Shown piece after piece: positions 35,444 to 44,469 of a DNA stretch of 64,000 nt (position 1 is the stretch's first letter; each line of letters starts with the position of its first letter). A program made the translations under genes and the position numbers. The DNA is taken from the NCBI GenBank assembly GCA_964355945.1, contig CAYHGE010000002.1, positions 1 through 64,000 of the forward strand, read 5' to 3'. A model generated the notes under the pieces. The model worked only from the letters and a program-made list of their open reading frames with translations. It did no database searches and was not told where the DNA came from. This DNA comes from CAIVAT01 sp964355945 (GTDB lineage Bacteria > Bacteroidota > Bacteroidia > Bacteroidales > FEN-979).

Positions 35444-37354
35444 TTATGAAAGTTGTTCCGTGCTGCGTTTAATGAAATCAGCAAGGTCCTTGCCTTTGAG
35501 CATGTTCTGTGCAAGCAGTGCCAGGTCGAACAGGTGCTTGATCGTGCCGGTGTGCTTGTCTGTGTCAGTTTCAACAAGTAAGCTGCCAACCAGCGGGCTG
35601 TTTGAATTGATTACAAGATTATAGTTTTCTGGCATTTCACCCATGAAACCATAGCCTCCTCCTCCTCCAAGGGCCGACATGTCCTTCATCCTGCGCATAA
35701 ACTCATTTTGCGTAATAAACAGGGGAGATTCCTTTTCACTTAAACTCTCAAAGGTTATGGTGAATTTTTTAGCGTCGATTTGTTTTTCAAACATTTCTTT
35801 AAGCAGTTTCTGTTGGTCATCATTGATTTTAGAGGGAAGGGTATCATCTTTTTTGATCAGCTTGTCAACTGTATCGGCATCAACCCTGGTGAATCGCGTT
35901 TTTTCAAGTTTTTGCTCCAGTGTGTTGATGAAATGAGCTTCAAGTACACCGTCCATCATCAAAACATCGTATCCCCTGGCCTTGACAGATTCAATGAAAC
36001 TGTACTGTTCATGCTGATTGGTGGCATAAAGATAGATGAGTTGTCCGTCTTTATCTTTCTGAGAAGGACCCACAAGCGCTTCATATTCTTCAAAAGTGAA
36101 ATATTTGGAATCCACATTTTTCAGAAGGCAGAATTTTTTGGCACGATCGTAAAATTCGGGTTGGGCAATAATCCCATACTCAATGAACACCTTGATATCA
36201 TCCCATTTTGCTTCAAAATCGCTCCGTGAATCTTTAAAAAGTGATTCAAGCTTATCAGCAACTTTTTTGGTAATATGATTTGAAATCTTCTTTACATTCG
36301 GATCGCTCTGAAGGTAACTGCGCGACACATTGAGCGGAATATCAGGGGAGTCGATCACACCGTGCAGCAATGTCAGAAAATCCGGCACAATTCCTTCAAC
36401 GGAATCGGTTACGAAAACCTGGTTGCAGTATAACTGGATCTTGTCTTTCTGAACTTCAAGATTCTTCTTCACCTTCGGGAAATAGAGTATTCCGGTGAGG
36501 TTGAACGGATAATCCACATTCAGGTGAATCCAGAACAAGGGTTCTTCAAAGGTATAGGGGTAAAGCTCCCTGTAAAAATTCTTGTAATCCTCAGGTGTAA
36601 GATCCACCGGTTTTTTCTTCCAGATGGGGTCGGAGTTGTTGATAATACGCGGTTTTTCCACTTCAACCCGTTTGTCATTTCCGTCTTTGTCCTTTTCACC
36701 TTCAATGGTTTCCCAGGTCTTTTCAGTTCCAAACTGAATCGGAACAGGCAGGAACTTGCAGTATTTTTTCAGGATGCCAAGCAGGGTGTGCTCTTCAAGG
36801 TAATCTTTCGAATCATCTGCAATATGAAGAATCACCTCTGTGCCCCGGTCGGTCTTGTCACAAACATCCATCGTGTAGTCCGGACTGCCATCACATTCCC
36901 ATTTTACTGCATCGGTTTCGCCCTTTTTCTGGTAGGTCTTTGTGAGAATTTCAACTTTCTTTGAAACCATGAAGCTGGAGTAAAATCCCAGTCCAAAATG
37001 GCCGATAATTGAATTCATCTCAGATTCTGACTTGGTTTTGAATTTTTTGATGAACTCTTCTGCGCTGGAAAATGCGATCTGATTGATATATTTATCCACT
37101 TCTGCAGCGGTCATGCCGATACCCTTATCTCTTATGGAGATTGTTTTTTTCTTAGGGTTCAATGTTACCTCAATGGTTAAATCACTGATATCTCCATTGT
37201 ATTTACCAAGTGCAGCCAGGGTTTTAAGTTTTTGGGTGGCATCAACAGCATTGGAAATTAATTCGCGGAGGAATATTTCATGGTCCGAATAAAGAAATTT
37301 TTTGATAATCGGAAAGATGTTTTCAGTCTGAACGTTTATTTTACCTTGTTGCAT
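35444..37354 (-). CDS. htpG: Molecular chaperone HtpG (Hsp90)
   Basis: 636 aa. ATP-dependent chaperone of the cytoplasm. The N-terminal GHKL ATPase domain has ELISNAVDATQK, IRDKGIGMTAAEVD, and IGHFGLGFYSSFMVS; the middle domain has SRSYLQSDPNVKKI (with the catalytic-loop Arg) and the C-terminal dimer domain follows. All expected signatures are present. It is transcribed alone from a strong promoter. Confidence 0.97.
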   Translation of the reverse strand: MQQGKINVQTENIFPIIKKFLYSDHEIFLRELISNAVDATQKLKTLAALGKYNGDISDLTIEVTLNPKKKTISIRDKGIGMTAAEVDKYINQIAFSSAEEFIKKFKTKSESEMNSIIGHFGLGFYSSFMVSKKVEILTKTYQKKGETDAVKWECDGSPDYTMDVCDKTDRGTEVILHIADDSKDYLEEHTLLGILKKYCKFLPVPIQFGTEKTWETIEGEKDKDGNDKRVEVEKPRIINNSDPIWKKKPVDLTPEDYKNFYRELYPYTFEEPLFWIHLNVDYPFNLTGILYFPKVKKNLEVQKDKIQLYCNQVFVTDSVEGIVPDFLTLLHGVIDSPDIPLNVSRSYLQSDPNVKKISNHITKKVADKLESLFKDSRSDFEAKWDDIKVFIEYGIIAQPEFYDRAKKFCLLKNVDSKYFTFEEYEALVGPSQKDKDGQLIYLYATNQHEQYSFIESVKARGYDVLMMDGVLEAHFINTLEQKLEKTRFTRVDADTVDKLIKKDDTLPSKINDDQQKLLKEMFEKQIDAKKFTITFESLSEKESPLFITQNEFMRRMKDMSALGGGGGYGFMGEMPENYNLVINSNSPLVGSLLVETDTDKHTGTIKHLFDLALLAQNMLKGKDLADFIKRSTEQLS

Positions 37355-37390
37355 ATTAACAGTAGTTTTTGATTATTGAATCCGACGTGT

Positions 37391-37423
37391 CAAAGGTAAT
37401 GCCACGACACAACGGCTGACAAA
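37391..37423 (-). promoter_or_regulatory. Promoter of htpG
   Basis: On the minus strand TTTG (37420-37423), 21-bp spacer, TACCTTTG (37391-37398). The start falls about 30 bp upstream of the ATG. TGACA words surround it (see findings). Confidence 0.75.
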
Positions 37424-37561
37424 ATGACAATGTGTCCGAATGACATGATTATTTTCACAATATGATCATCAGAATGGGAAAATTCTTAATTTTACGGGGT
37501 ATCTCAAACAACCTTCATCTAAACTACCGACGGACAAGGCCCGTCAATAAAACACACTACT

Positions 37562-38581
37562 ATGAGCACAATTGATTGGAAAAACCTGCCGTTCGGATAT
37601 TCTAAAACAGATTTTAACGTACGATGTTATTACAAGGACGGAAAATGGGGAGAACCTGAAGTGTCTGATTCCGAAACTATTACTCTTCACATGGCTGCAA
37701 CCTGTTTGCACTATGGCCAGGAGGCCTTTGAAGGATTGAAAGCGTTTACAGGCAAAGATGGCAGGATCAGGATTTTTCGCATGGAAGAAAATGCCAGGCG
37801 AATGATCAGATCGGCCCAGGGGGTGATGATGGCAGAGGTTCCTGTGGAATTATTTTCAGAAGTTGTATTGAAGGTTGTAAAACTAAACCTTAAATATGTA
37901 CCTCCTTACGGAGAGGGAGCATCCCTCTATATCAGGCCTTTGCTGATCGGTACCGGACCCCAGGTAGGGGTCAGTCCTTCGAAGGAATATGTGTTCATGG
38001 TGTTTGTAGGTCCGGTAGGACCTTACTTCAAGGAGGGATTTAACCCGGTTAAGATGCAGATTGTACGTGATTATGACCGTGCCGCACCCCTGGGAACAGG
38101 CCATATTAAAGTGGGAGGAAACTATGCCGCCAGCCTTCGGGCCGGACAACGTGCTCACGCTGATGGTTTTGCCTCCTGCATTTTCCTGGATGCCCGCGAG
38201 AAAAAATATATTGATGAAGCTGGCCCTGCCAATTTCTTCGGAATCAAAGGAAACACATATGTAACACCGGATTCAACCTCGATTTTGCCATCCATTACCA
38301 ACATGTCATTGCGTGTTTTGGCAGAGGAGATGGGCATGAAGGTTGAACAACGTCAGGTTCCTGTCGAAGAGCTGGATGAGTTTGATGAAGTGGGTGCTTG
38401 CGGCACTGCAGCCGTAATCTCCCCGATCTGTATGATTCATGACCGCGATACCGGCAAGGAGTACAAATTCTGTAAGAACGGTCAACCCGGGACGATCTCT
38501 CAAAAACTCTACAACAAACTTAAAGGAATACAGGAAGGGCTTGAGCCGGATACGCACAGCTGGATAACATTCGTCGAATAG
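37562..38581 (+). CDS. ilvE: Branched-chain amino-acid aminotransferase
   Basis: 339 aa, group IIb size. Transfers the amino group between glutamate and the 2-oxo acids of Leu, Ile and Val, with PLP on Lys183 (GHIKVGGNYAAS). LHYGQEAFEGLKAF, IYIRPLLIGTG-type residues (SLYIRPLLIGTG) and DEVGACGTAAVISPI are conserved. It has no obvious ilv neighbours. Its terminator overlaps the 3' end of convergent pyrF. Confidence 0.96.
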   Translation: MSTIDWKNLPFGYSKTDFNVRCYYKDGKWGEPEVSDSETITLHMAATCLHYGQEAFEGLKAFTGKDGRIRIFRMEENARRMIRSAQGVMMAEVPVELFSEVVLKVVKLNLKYVPPYGEGASLYIRPLLIGTGPQVGVSPSKEYVFMVFVGPVGPYFKEGFNPVKMQIVRDYDRAAPLGTGHIKVGGNYAASLRAGQRAHADGFASCIFLDAREKKYIDEAGPANFFGIKGNTYVTPDSTSILPSITNMSLRVLAEEMGMKVEQRQVPVEELDEFDEVGACGTAAVISPICMIHDRDTGKEYKFCKNGQPGTISQKLYNKLKGIQEGLEPDTHSWITFVE

Positions 38582-38605
38582 CAGTACTCTTCATGAAATT
38601 GATTC

Positions 38606-38636
38606 AGGCCGGGATTCAGATGATTCCGGCCTTTTT
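38606..38636 (+). terminator. Terminator of ilvE inside the end of pyrF
   Basis: 10-bp stem (38606-38615 with 38623-38632, AGGCCGG core, one G-T pair), 7-nt loop, then T5. The right arm and T run encode the last residues of pyrF on the other strand. Confidence 0.75.
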
Positions 38637-39458
38637 CATAACCAGCTCCATCTCCATTTGCATCGATGCTGCCTCTTCCCTCGCTTTTACTGTGAAATCT
38701 TTACCGTTTGATGCATAAATTATATTCCTGGAAGAATTGACAATCAGGCCGCACTCCCGTGTAAGACCATATTTTGCAACCTCCTGCAAACTACCTCCCT
38801 GGGCCCCGACACCGGGAACAAGGAGGAAATGATCGGGAACTATCTTACGGATATCAGTAAGCATTTCAGCCTGCGTTGCACCAACAACATACATCATGTT
38901 TTCATCACTGCCCCATTTTTGGGATTTGGACAGAACCTGTTCAAAGAGTCGATGATCCTGACTTTGAAAAAACTGAAAATCCGAAGCCCCCTTGTTTGAG
39001 GTAAGCGCAAGCACGATAATCCATTTATCGGGATAGGCGAGAAAAGGCTTAACTGAGTCTTCACCCATGTAAGGAGCAACGGTAACTGCGTCAAAATCCA
39101 TCCCGGACGAGGCCGGATCAAACATGGCACGGGCATATTGCTGAGAGGTATTGCCGATATCACCTCTTTTTGCATCTGCTATGGCAAATATTTGCCCCGG
39201 GTAAGCTGTTTTAATGTACCGGATGGTCTTTGTCAGGCTTTGCCAGCCGCTGGTGCCATAGCACTCATAAAAGGCGAAATTGGGCTTGTATGCAATGGCA
39301 AGATCATGCGTGGCATCAATGATTGCTTTGTTAAATTCAAAAATCGGATCCTCCAGTTCAAGCAAGTGCGACGGAATCTTTGACATGTCAGTATCCAGCC
39401 CGATGCAGAGAAAAGATTTTTTGGAAAAAATCAGATTGATAAGTTCAGTACGGTTCAT
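38616..39458 (-). CDS. pyrF: Orotidine 5'-phosphate decarboxylase
   Basis: 280 aa, the longer type-2 form. Last step of UMP synthesis. FLCIGLDTDMSKIP opens it, and IADAKRGDIGNTSQQYA carries the catalytic Lys-Asp set (DAKRGD). VPGVGAQGG binds phosphate. It starts 10 bp after prfA and is probably co-transcribed with it. Confidence 0.96.
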   Translation of the reverse strand: MNRTELINLIFSKKSFLCIGLDTDMSKIPSHLLELEDPIFEFNKAIIDATHDLAIAYKPNFAFYECYGTSGWQSLTKTIRYIKTAYPGQIFAIADAKRGDIGNTSQQYARAMFDPASSGMDFDAVTVAPYMGEDSVKPFLAYPDKWIIVLALTSNKGASDFQFFQSQDHRLFEQVLSKSQKWGSDENMMYVVGATQAEMLTDIRKIVPDHFLLVPGVGAQGGSLQEVAKYGLTRECGLIVNSSRNIIYASNGKDFTVKAREEAASMQMEMELVMKKAGII

Positions 39459-39468
39459 TGAGTTAAAA

Positions 39469-40542
39469 TTAATTCGTCCCTGCCTCCTTTAGTCTTTCAG
39501 CATTTTCGGCAAGCTGAAGCGCTTCTATCAATGGTTCCACCTCGCCATCCAGCACCACAGGCAGGTTGTACAGGGTCATGTTGATCCGATGATCGGTTAC
39601 GCGGCTTTGCGGGTAGTTATAGGTGCGGATTTTGGCAGAGCGATCACCTGTCGATACCATCGTTTTTCGTTTTTTTGAAATTTCATCAAGATATTTCTGA
39701 TGTTCAAGCTCATACAACCTGGTACGCAACACCTTCATCGCTTTTTCAAAATTCTTGATCTGCGACTTCTCATCCTGGCACGAAACCACGATATTTGATG
39801 GAATATGGGTAAGCCGGATTGCAGAATAGGTGGTATTGACAGATTGTCCGCCAGGGCCGGAAGAACAAAAGGTGTCTTTGCGAACATCCGATTGTTTTAT
39901 TTCGACATCAAATTCATCAGCTTCGGGTAAAACTGCTACAGTAGCGGCCGAAGTGTGAACTCTTCCCTGGGTTTCTGTCTGGGGAACGCGCTGAACACGA
40001 TGTACGCCTGATTCATATTTCATCAGTCCGTAAACATTTTCTCCCATGATGTTGAAAATTATTTCCTTGAAACCACCCATGGTTCCCGGGGTAAAATCAA
40101 CCAGATCCAGTTTCCAGCGTTTGGTTTCAGCAAACTTTGAGTACATGCGGTACAGGTCACCGGCGAAGATACTTGCTTCATCACCACCTGTTCCGGCCCG
40201 GATTTCGATTACTGCATTCTTGCCATCTTCGGGATCGGTCGGGATCAGCATCAGGCGGATATCGTCTTCAATTTTATCTTTCTCGGCTGTGAGAACATTC
40301 AACTCCTCCTTTGCCATGGTCCTGAATTCTTCATCTTTTTCATTGTAGATGATATCCTTCGCATTTTCGATATTCGACAGAATGGTTTTATAAACTTCAA
40401 ACCCCTCCATGATGGGCTGAAGTTCCTTGTAATCCTTGTTGAGCTTGATATAGTTCTTCATATCACTCATTGCTGATGGGTCATTCATCTGTCTCTGAAT
40501 GTCCTCATACCGTACTTTTATGGCCTCTAATTTATCTAACAT
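39469..40542 (-). CDS. prfA: Peptide chain release factor 1
   Basis: 357 aa. Recognises UAA and UAG and releases the peptide. SSGPGGQSVNTTYSAIRLTH contains GGQ at 231-233; the PxT-type codon-recognition loop region (VPQTETQGRVHTSAATVAV) is present. Methylation of the Gln would be by PrmC elsewhere. First gene of prfA-pyrF. Confidence 0.97.
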   Translation of the reverse strand: MLDKLEAIKVRYEDIQRQMNDPSAMSDMKNYIKLNKDYKELQPIMEGFEVYKTILSNIENAKDIIYNEKDEEFRTMAKEELNVLTAEKDKIEDDIRLMLIPTDPEDGKNAVIEIRAGTGGDEASIFAGDLYRMYSKFAETKRWKLDLVDFTPGTMGGFKEIIFNIMGENVYGLMKYESGVHRVQRVPQTETQGRVHTSAATVAVLPEADEFDVEIKQSDVRKDTFCSSGPGGQSVNTTYSAIRLTHIPSNIVVSCQDEKSQIKNFEKAMKVLRTRLYELEHQKYLDEISKKRKTMVSTGDRSAKIRTYNYPQSRVTDHRINMTLYNLPVVLDGEVEPLIEALQLAENAERLKEAGTN

Positions 40543-40564
40543 GTGTGAATTTGGAATGGGAGTG

Positions 40565-40572
40565 CAAAGGTA
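40565..40572 (-). promoter_or_regulatory. Promoter -7 element of prfA
   Basis: On the minus strand TACCTTTG followed by CA, 22 bp upstream of the ATG; no clear -33. Confidence 0.6.
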
Positions 40573-40620
40573 ACTATTTCCGGCGGAAAAATTTACGATA
40601 GGTCGGTTATGGAGACCTGA

Positions 40621-41790
40621 TTAATAGATGAATTCTCCAAAATCCGAGGAAATGGTCAGTTTTTTTGAGGGTGACGATTCGCAATGGCCAACAATCTGCG
40701 CATCGATGTTGAATGATTGGGCTATTTCGATCATGGCGCCGGCAATTCTTTCCGGAAGATAAAACTCTAGCCGGTGTCCCATGTTGAAAACCCGGTACAT
40801 CTCTTTCCAGTCCGTTCCTGACTCTTCCTGAATAAGGCGGAATAAGGGAGGAACAGTAAACATGTTGTTTTTGATGATGTGCAAATTGTCTGTGAAATGG
40901 AGTACTTTGGTCTGCCCGCCTCCACTGCAATGAACCATCCCATGAATTTCCGGCCTAACCAGGTCGAAAATATTTTTTACCACCGGGGCATACGTACGGG
41001 TAGGAGAGAGGATCAATTTCCCAATGTCGATTCCGGGAACCTCTGACGGATCGGTCAGTTTTTTTGTACCGGCATAGACCAGATGCGCCGGAACCCTATT
41101 GTCAAAACTTTCAGGATACCCGGAAGCGTAAGGGTTGGCGAGGATATCATGACGCGCAGAGGTGAGCCCGTTACTGCCCATCCCGCCATTGTACTCCTTT
41201 TCATAAGTCGCCTGGCCGGATGAAGATAAACCGACAATCACATCGCCGGCGCTTATTTTTCCGTTGTCGATCACCTCGTTTCGTTTCATCCGGCAGAATA
41301 CCGTCGAATCAACGATGATGGTTCTCACAAGGTCGCCGACATCTGCAGTTTCTCCACCGGTTGACCAGATGCCTATCCCCAGGTTGCGCATGTTGGCGAG
41401 AAAATCCTCGGTACCGGCAATGATTTCAGCAACAACATCACCCGGGATCAGATTTTTATTTCGTCCAATGGTCGAGGAGAGCAGAATGTTGCCTGTAGCG
41501 CCAACACAAAGAAGGTCGTCAAGGTTCATCACAATGGCATCCTGGGCGATTCCCCGCCAAACCGAGATGTCTCCGGTTTCTTTCCAATAAAGGTAAGCAA
41601 GTGATGATTTTGTTCCCGCACCATCGGCGTGCATGATGTTGCACCAGTCATCGTTCCCTGTAGAAAAATCGGGGATGATTTTACAAAATGCGTTAGGGAA
41701 AATGCCTTTATCTATATCCTTTATTGCCGCATGAACATCTTCCTTCGACGAGGAAACACCACGCTGTTCATATCGGTTTACAGGATTCAT
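40621..41790 (-). CDS. purM: Phosphoribosylformylglycinamidine cyclo-ligase (AIR synthase)
   Basis: 389 aa; longer than the 345-aa E. coli enzyme, as in Bacteroidota. Fifth step of purine synthesis, ATP-dependent ring closure to AIR. An HADGAGTKSSLAYLYW segment (Asp and Lys of the ATP site), GGETADVGDLVRTIIVD and DVIVGLSSSGQATYEKEYNG are typical. Its ATG overlaps the stop of the upstream OmpA-like gene by the ATGA four-base pattern, so the two are translationally coupled although unrelated in role. Confidence 0.93.
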   Translation of the reverse strand: MNPVNRYEQRGVSSSKEDVHAAIKDIDKGIFPNAFCKIIPDFSTGNDDWCNIMHADGAGTKSSLAYLYWKETGDISVWRGIAQDAIVMNLDDLLCVGATGNILLSSTIGRNKNLIPGDVVAEIIAGTEDFLANMRNLGIGIWSTGGETADVGDLVRTIIVDSTVFCRMKRNEVIDNGKISAGDVIVGLSSSGQATYEKEYNGGMGSNGLTSARHDILANPYASGYPESFDNRVPAHLVYAGTKKLTDPSEVPGIDIGKLILSPTRTYAPVVKNIFDLVRPEIHGMVHCSGGGQTKVLHFTDNLHIIKNNMFTVPPLFRLIQEESGTDWKEMYRVFNMGHRLEFYLPERIAGAMIEIAQSFNIDAQIVGHCESSPSKKLTISSDFGEFIY

Positions 41791-44351
41791 TCGAAGATAA
41801 TCTCGTTTGTTGTATCGTCGATACTGTATTTCCCGAATTTTTTCAACAGGCTGTCACCAAACAACAGCGACTGTACTTTTTTATTCACCGTAACTTTAAT
41901 ATCCTTTACTGTGTTTTTACCGATCCTGACCTCCTTAAGGGTAAGCACTGCTTTTTCAGCAACTGTCCCATCCCCGAGTATCTTGGTAGGATCACCGTCA
42001 AAACTGGTTTTATCGATAACGCCGTCTTTCAGAAGTTTCAGGGTTAAAACAGGAGAGATAAATGCCTCCTTTTCTTTTGTATCAAAGATGAAATCAGTTG
42101 TGATGCCAGCGATATAGCTGGTAGCCTGCCGCAATCCATCTTTGGTTTTTATAAAACGGACATTGTTCTCTTCAGGCTTTACAACCATTTCGATTTTCGT
42201 GGGTGGTACGTTTTTAGTGATTTTGGATTTCGGGATATAATCATTCCTCAGAATGGAAAATTCGCTCCGTCTGTTTAGCTGGTGTGCCGCTTCCTTAATG
42301 GCTGTGGAACTCAAAGAGTTAATGGTCGAGTCATTCAGAATTGTACCCGTTTTGATTGTAAATCCTTCCCTGATCACATCTTTGTTGAGCGTACGGGGAA
42401 CCCGTTCTCCATAACCTTTTGCCACGAGACGATCAGGGTCTATACCTCTGGAAATCAGGTAATCCACAACGCTTTGCGCCCGTTTTTGTGACAAGATGTC
42501 ATTCCGTTCGTCGCTGTCGCGTGAGTCAGTATGTGATGCAAGCTCGATCACAATGTTTTCATTAGCATCGAGGGTCTCAATCAGACCTTGCAGGGAGTCA
42601 CGATATTGTGGTTTCAGATCCCATTTTCCCAGGTCATAGAGAATATCCGGCAGCACTACTGGTTTCCTGGGGATCGGGCGCAATACGAAGTTACGGACAA
42701 GATCTTTGCTTCTTTCAACTCCTACCGTAGTTTCCCGGCCTTTTTCGTTAAAATAGTCTTTCCTGGTTACAAGGATGTCGTAGGTTGTTTTGGCCATGAT
42801 CTGCATTTTGTTAAATGCATAATGTCCCTTGTCATCCGTGTTATATTCAAAGGCTTTTCCATCCGTTCCCACAATTTGCACCTTGGCTCCGGCAATAGGC
42901 TGCAGTGTGCGATCATCCGTGATCGTCCCTTCCAGCGTGTAATAAACGGGTGGTATGATAAAGGAGTAGATGTCATCCCTCCCTTTACCACCTGTGCGGT
43001 TTGAAGAAAAAAGACCTTGTTCCTTTTCATCCCCATTGAATACAATGGCGAAATCATCGGCAGGTGAATTGATGGGCGATTTCATGTTGATGGGGCGGCT
43101 CCAATGATCGGTCGTCATTGCGCCACTCGCCTTGTAAGCAGCGGTTGTTGCCCCATCAATGTTTGCAAAGGATTTATTGTCAAGTTCGCTCTCCCACTGA
43201 TACGTATTCGCTCTCCCACTTTTTGAACGGGTTGAGACGAAAATATCCAGTCCACCCATCCCGGGAAGGCCATTTGAAGAAAAATAGAGAATGCTGTCGT
43301 TGCGGATGAACGGAAAGAGTTCATCGCCGGGCGTGTTAATATCAGGGCCAAGGTTTACTTTAATATATTTCCCGCCTTTTTTCTCCTTTTTCGCCATCCA
43401 GAGATCCTTTCCTCCAAATCCACCTGGTAAATCTGCCGAGAAAAAAATGGTTTCATCTGAAGAAACACTTGGATGACCCATGATGGTGGAGGAGTCTCCT
43501 CCCAATTCTATTTTTTCAGGTTCCGACCAGTTTGTTCCTCCCTGGCGACTGGATTTCATGATGGCACAACCATTCTTAAGTTTTGGTTCATTCCAGCAAC
43601 GGGTAAAATAATAGGATGAAAACCGGGCATTAAACTGCCCTACGCCATCGTTGGCCTTCGAGTTGATCATTGCTTCAGCATCTGCAAGAAGAGGCTTGCT
43701 CCAGTCTCCTTTTCTGTCCTGGCGTGACAGGAAGAGGTCGGAGAATCCGCTTCCGGTCCAGTTGTCAACTACTCTGCCTTTGGCCCCACTCCGGTCAGAG
43801 GTAAATATAATCGAATTGTATTTTTTATCGGCATAGCAAGCGGCAAAATCATCCTCTTTGGTGTTCAGTAATTTCTCCCATTTGACGCCATATTTGTTTG
43901 GGTTTTCTATCCATACTTTTGCTTCTGTACAGGTTGCAATTCCGATGGCGGCCCTTGGATCTGCCGGGCCGGTCTCTTTATAGGCCTTATATTGCTTAAT
44001 TGCCTCATCATAATTTCCATTGGCTTTAAGCATGTCTGCATACAGGAGCAATATTCTGGGATTGGCTTTGATGTAATTCGGATTGATAACGAGTCTTTTA
44101 TATGATGATTCTGCTTTTTTTGTATTATTCATCATTCGGTAACACTCTGCAATTCTGAGGGAGATCCGGTCACGTTCAGCCTTATTACTCTTTACTTTGG
44201 AATATGCTTTCTGATATTTTTGCAGGGCCAGTAAAAACATCTGATCAGCATAAGCTGCATCAGCAGCTTTTGAATATTTATTTTGAGCATGAGAGGCTGT
44301 TGATGCAGCCAGGAAAACCAATATCAGGAGTGATAAAATCGTATAACGCAT
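41787..44351 (-). CDS. TPR/PD40/CarboxypepD-reg/OmpA protein with C-terminal retropepsin-like domain
   Basis: 854 aa. Signal peptide (ILSLLILVFLAASTASHAQ; no lipobox Cys). TPR-like helices (about 25-150), a beta-propeller with PD40/WD40-like blades (about 165-475, repeats such as IFFSADLPGGFGGKDLWMAK), a carboxypeptidase-regulatory beta domain (about 478-560), and an OmpA C-terminal peptidoglycan-binding domain (about 570-715, IELASHTDSR, GYGERVPR). This order is that of PorE and related T9SS-linked proteins. Residues 729-854 add a domain that looks like a retropepsin fold, with FIFDTKEK where active enzymes have DTG (Asp757). Probably periplasmic, bound to peptidoglycan. Confidence 0.85.
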   Translation of the reverse strand: MRYTILSLLILVFLAASTASHAQNKYSKAADAAYADQMFLLALQKYQKAYSKVKSNKAERDRISLRIAECYRMMNNTKKAESSYKRLVINPNYIKANPRILLLYADMLKANGNYDEAIKQYKAYKETGPADPRAAIGIATCTEAKVWIENPNKYGVKWEKLLNTKEDDFAACYADKKYNSIIFTSDRSGAKGRVVDNWTGSGFSDLFLSRQDRKGDWSKPLLADAEAMINSKANDGVGQFNARFSSYYFTRCWNEPKLKNGCAIMKSSRQGGTNWSEPEKIELGGDSSTIMGHPSVSSDETIFFSADLPGGFGGKDLWMAKKEKKGGKYIKVNLGPDINTPGDELFPFIRNDSILYFSSNGLPGMGGLDIFVSTRSKSGRANTYQWESELDNKSFANIDGATTAAYKASGAMTTDHWSRPINMKSPINSPADDFAIVFNGDEKEQGLFSSNRTGGKGRDDIYSFIIPPVYYTLEGTITDDRTLQPIAGAKVQIVGTDGKAFEYNTDDKGHYAFNKMQIMAKTTYDILVTRKDYFNEKGRETTVGVERSKDLVRNFVLRPIPRKPVVLPDILYDLGKWDLKPQYRDSLQGLIETLDANENIVIELASHTDSRDSDERNDILSQKRAQSVVDYLISRGIDPDRLVAKGYGERVPRTLNKDVIREGFTIKTGTILNDSTINSLSSTAIKEAAHQLNRRSEFSILRNDYIPKSKITKNVPPTKIEMVVKPEENNVRFIKTKDGLRQATSYIAGITTDFIFDTKEKEAFISPVLTLKLLKDGVIDKTSFDGDPTKILGDGTVAEKAVLTLKEVRIGKNTVKDIKVTVNKKVQSLLFGDSLLKKFGKYSIDDTTNEIIFE

Positions 44352-44383
44352 GTAAATGCAATTTGGACAGCCTAAATAACGTA

Positions 44384-44391
44384 CAAATATA
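44384..44391 (-). promoter_or_regulatory. Promoter -7 element of the OmpA-like gene
   Basis: On the minus strand TATATTTG, 32 bp upstream of the ATG; matches TAnnTTTG. Confidence 0.5.
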
Positions 44392-44414
44392 GAGAAAAGT
44401 CTTTTGTAGGACTA

Positions 44415-44455
44415 AAAAAAATGGCTGTCCGAAATTATGGGACAGCCATTTTTTT
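44415..44455. terminator. Terminator after secDF
   Basis: Perfect 16-bp inverted repeat (44415-44430, 44440-44455) with core TGGCTGTCC and A7/T7 ends, loop 9 nt. On the minus strand it follows the secDF stop by 14 bp; the symmetry lets it act on both strands. Confidence 0.9.
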
Positions 44456-44469
44456 AGTAATTGTTTAAT

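Noticed and set aside
35196..35472. Several ORFs across the N run on both strands
   Set aside because: Open only because N codons are not stops.
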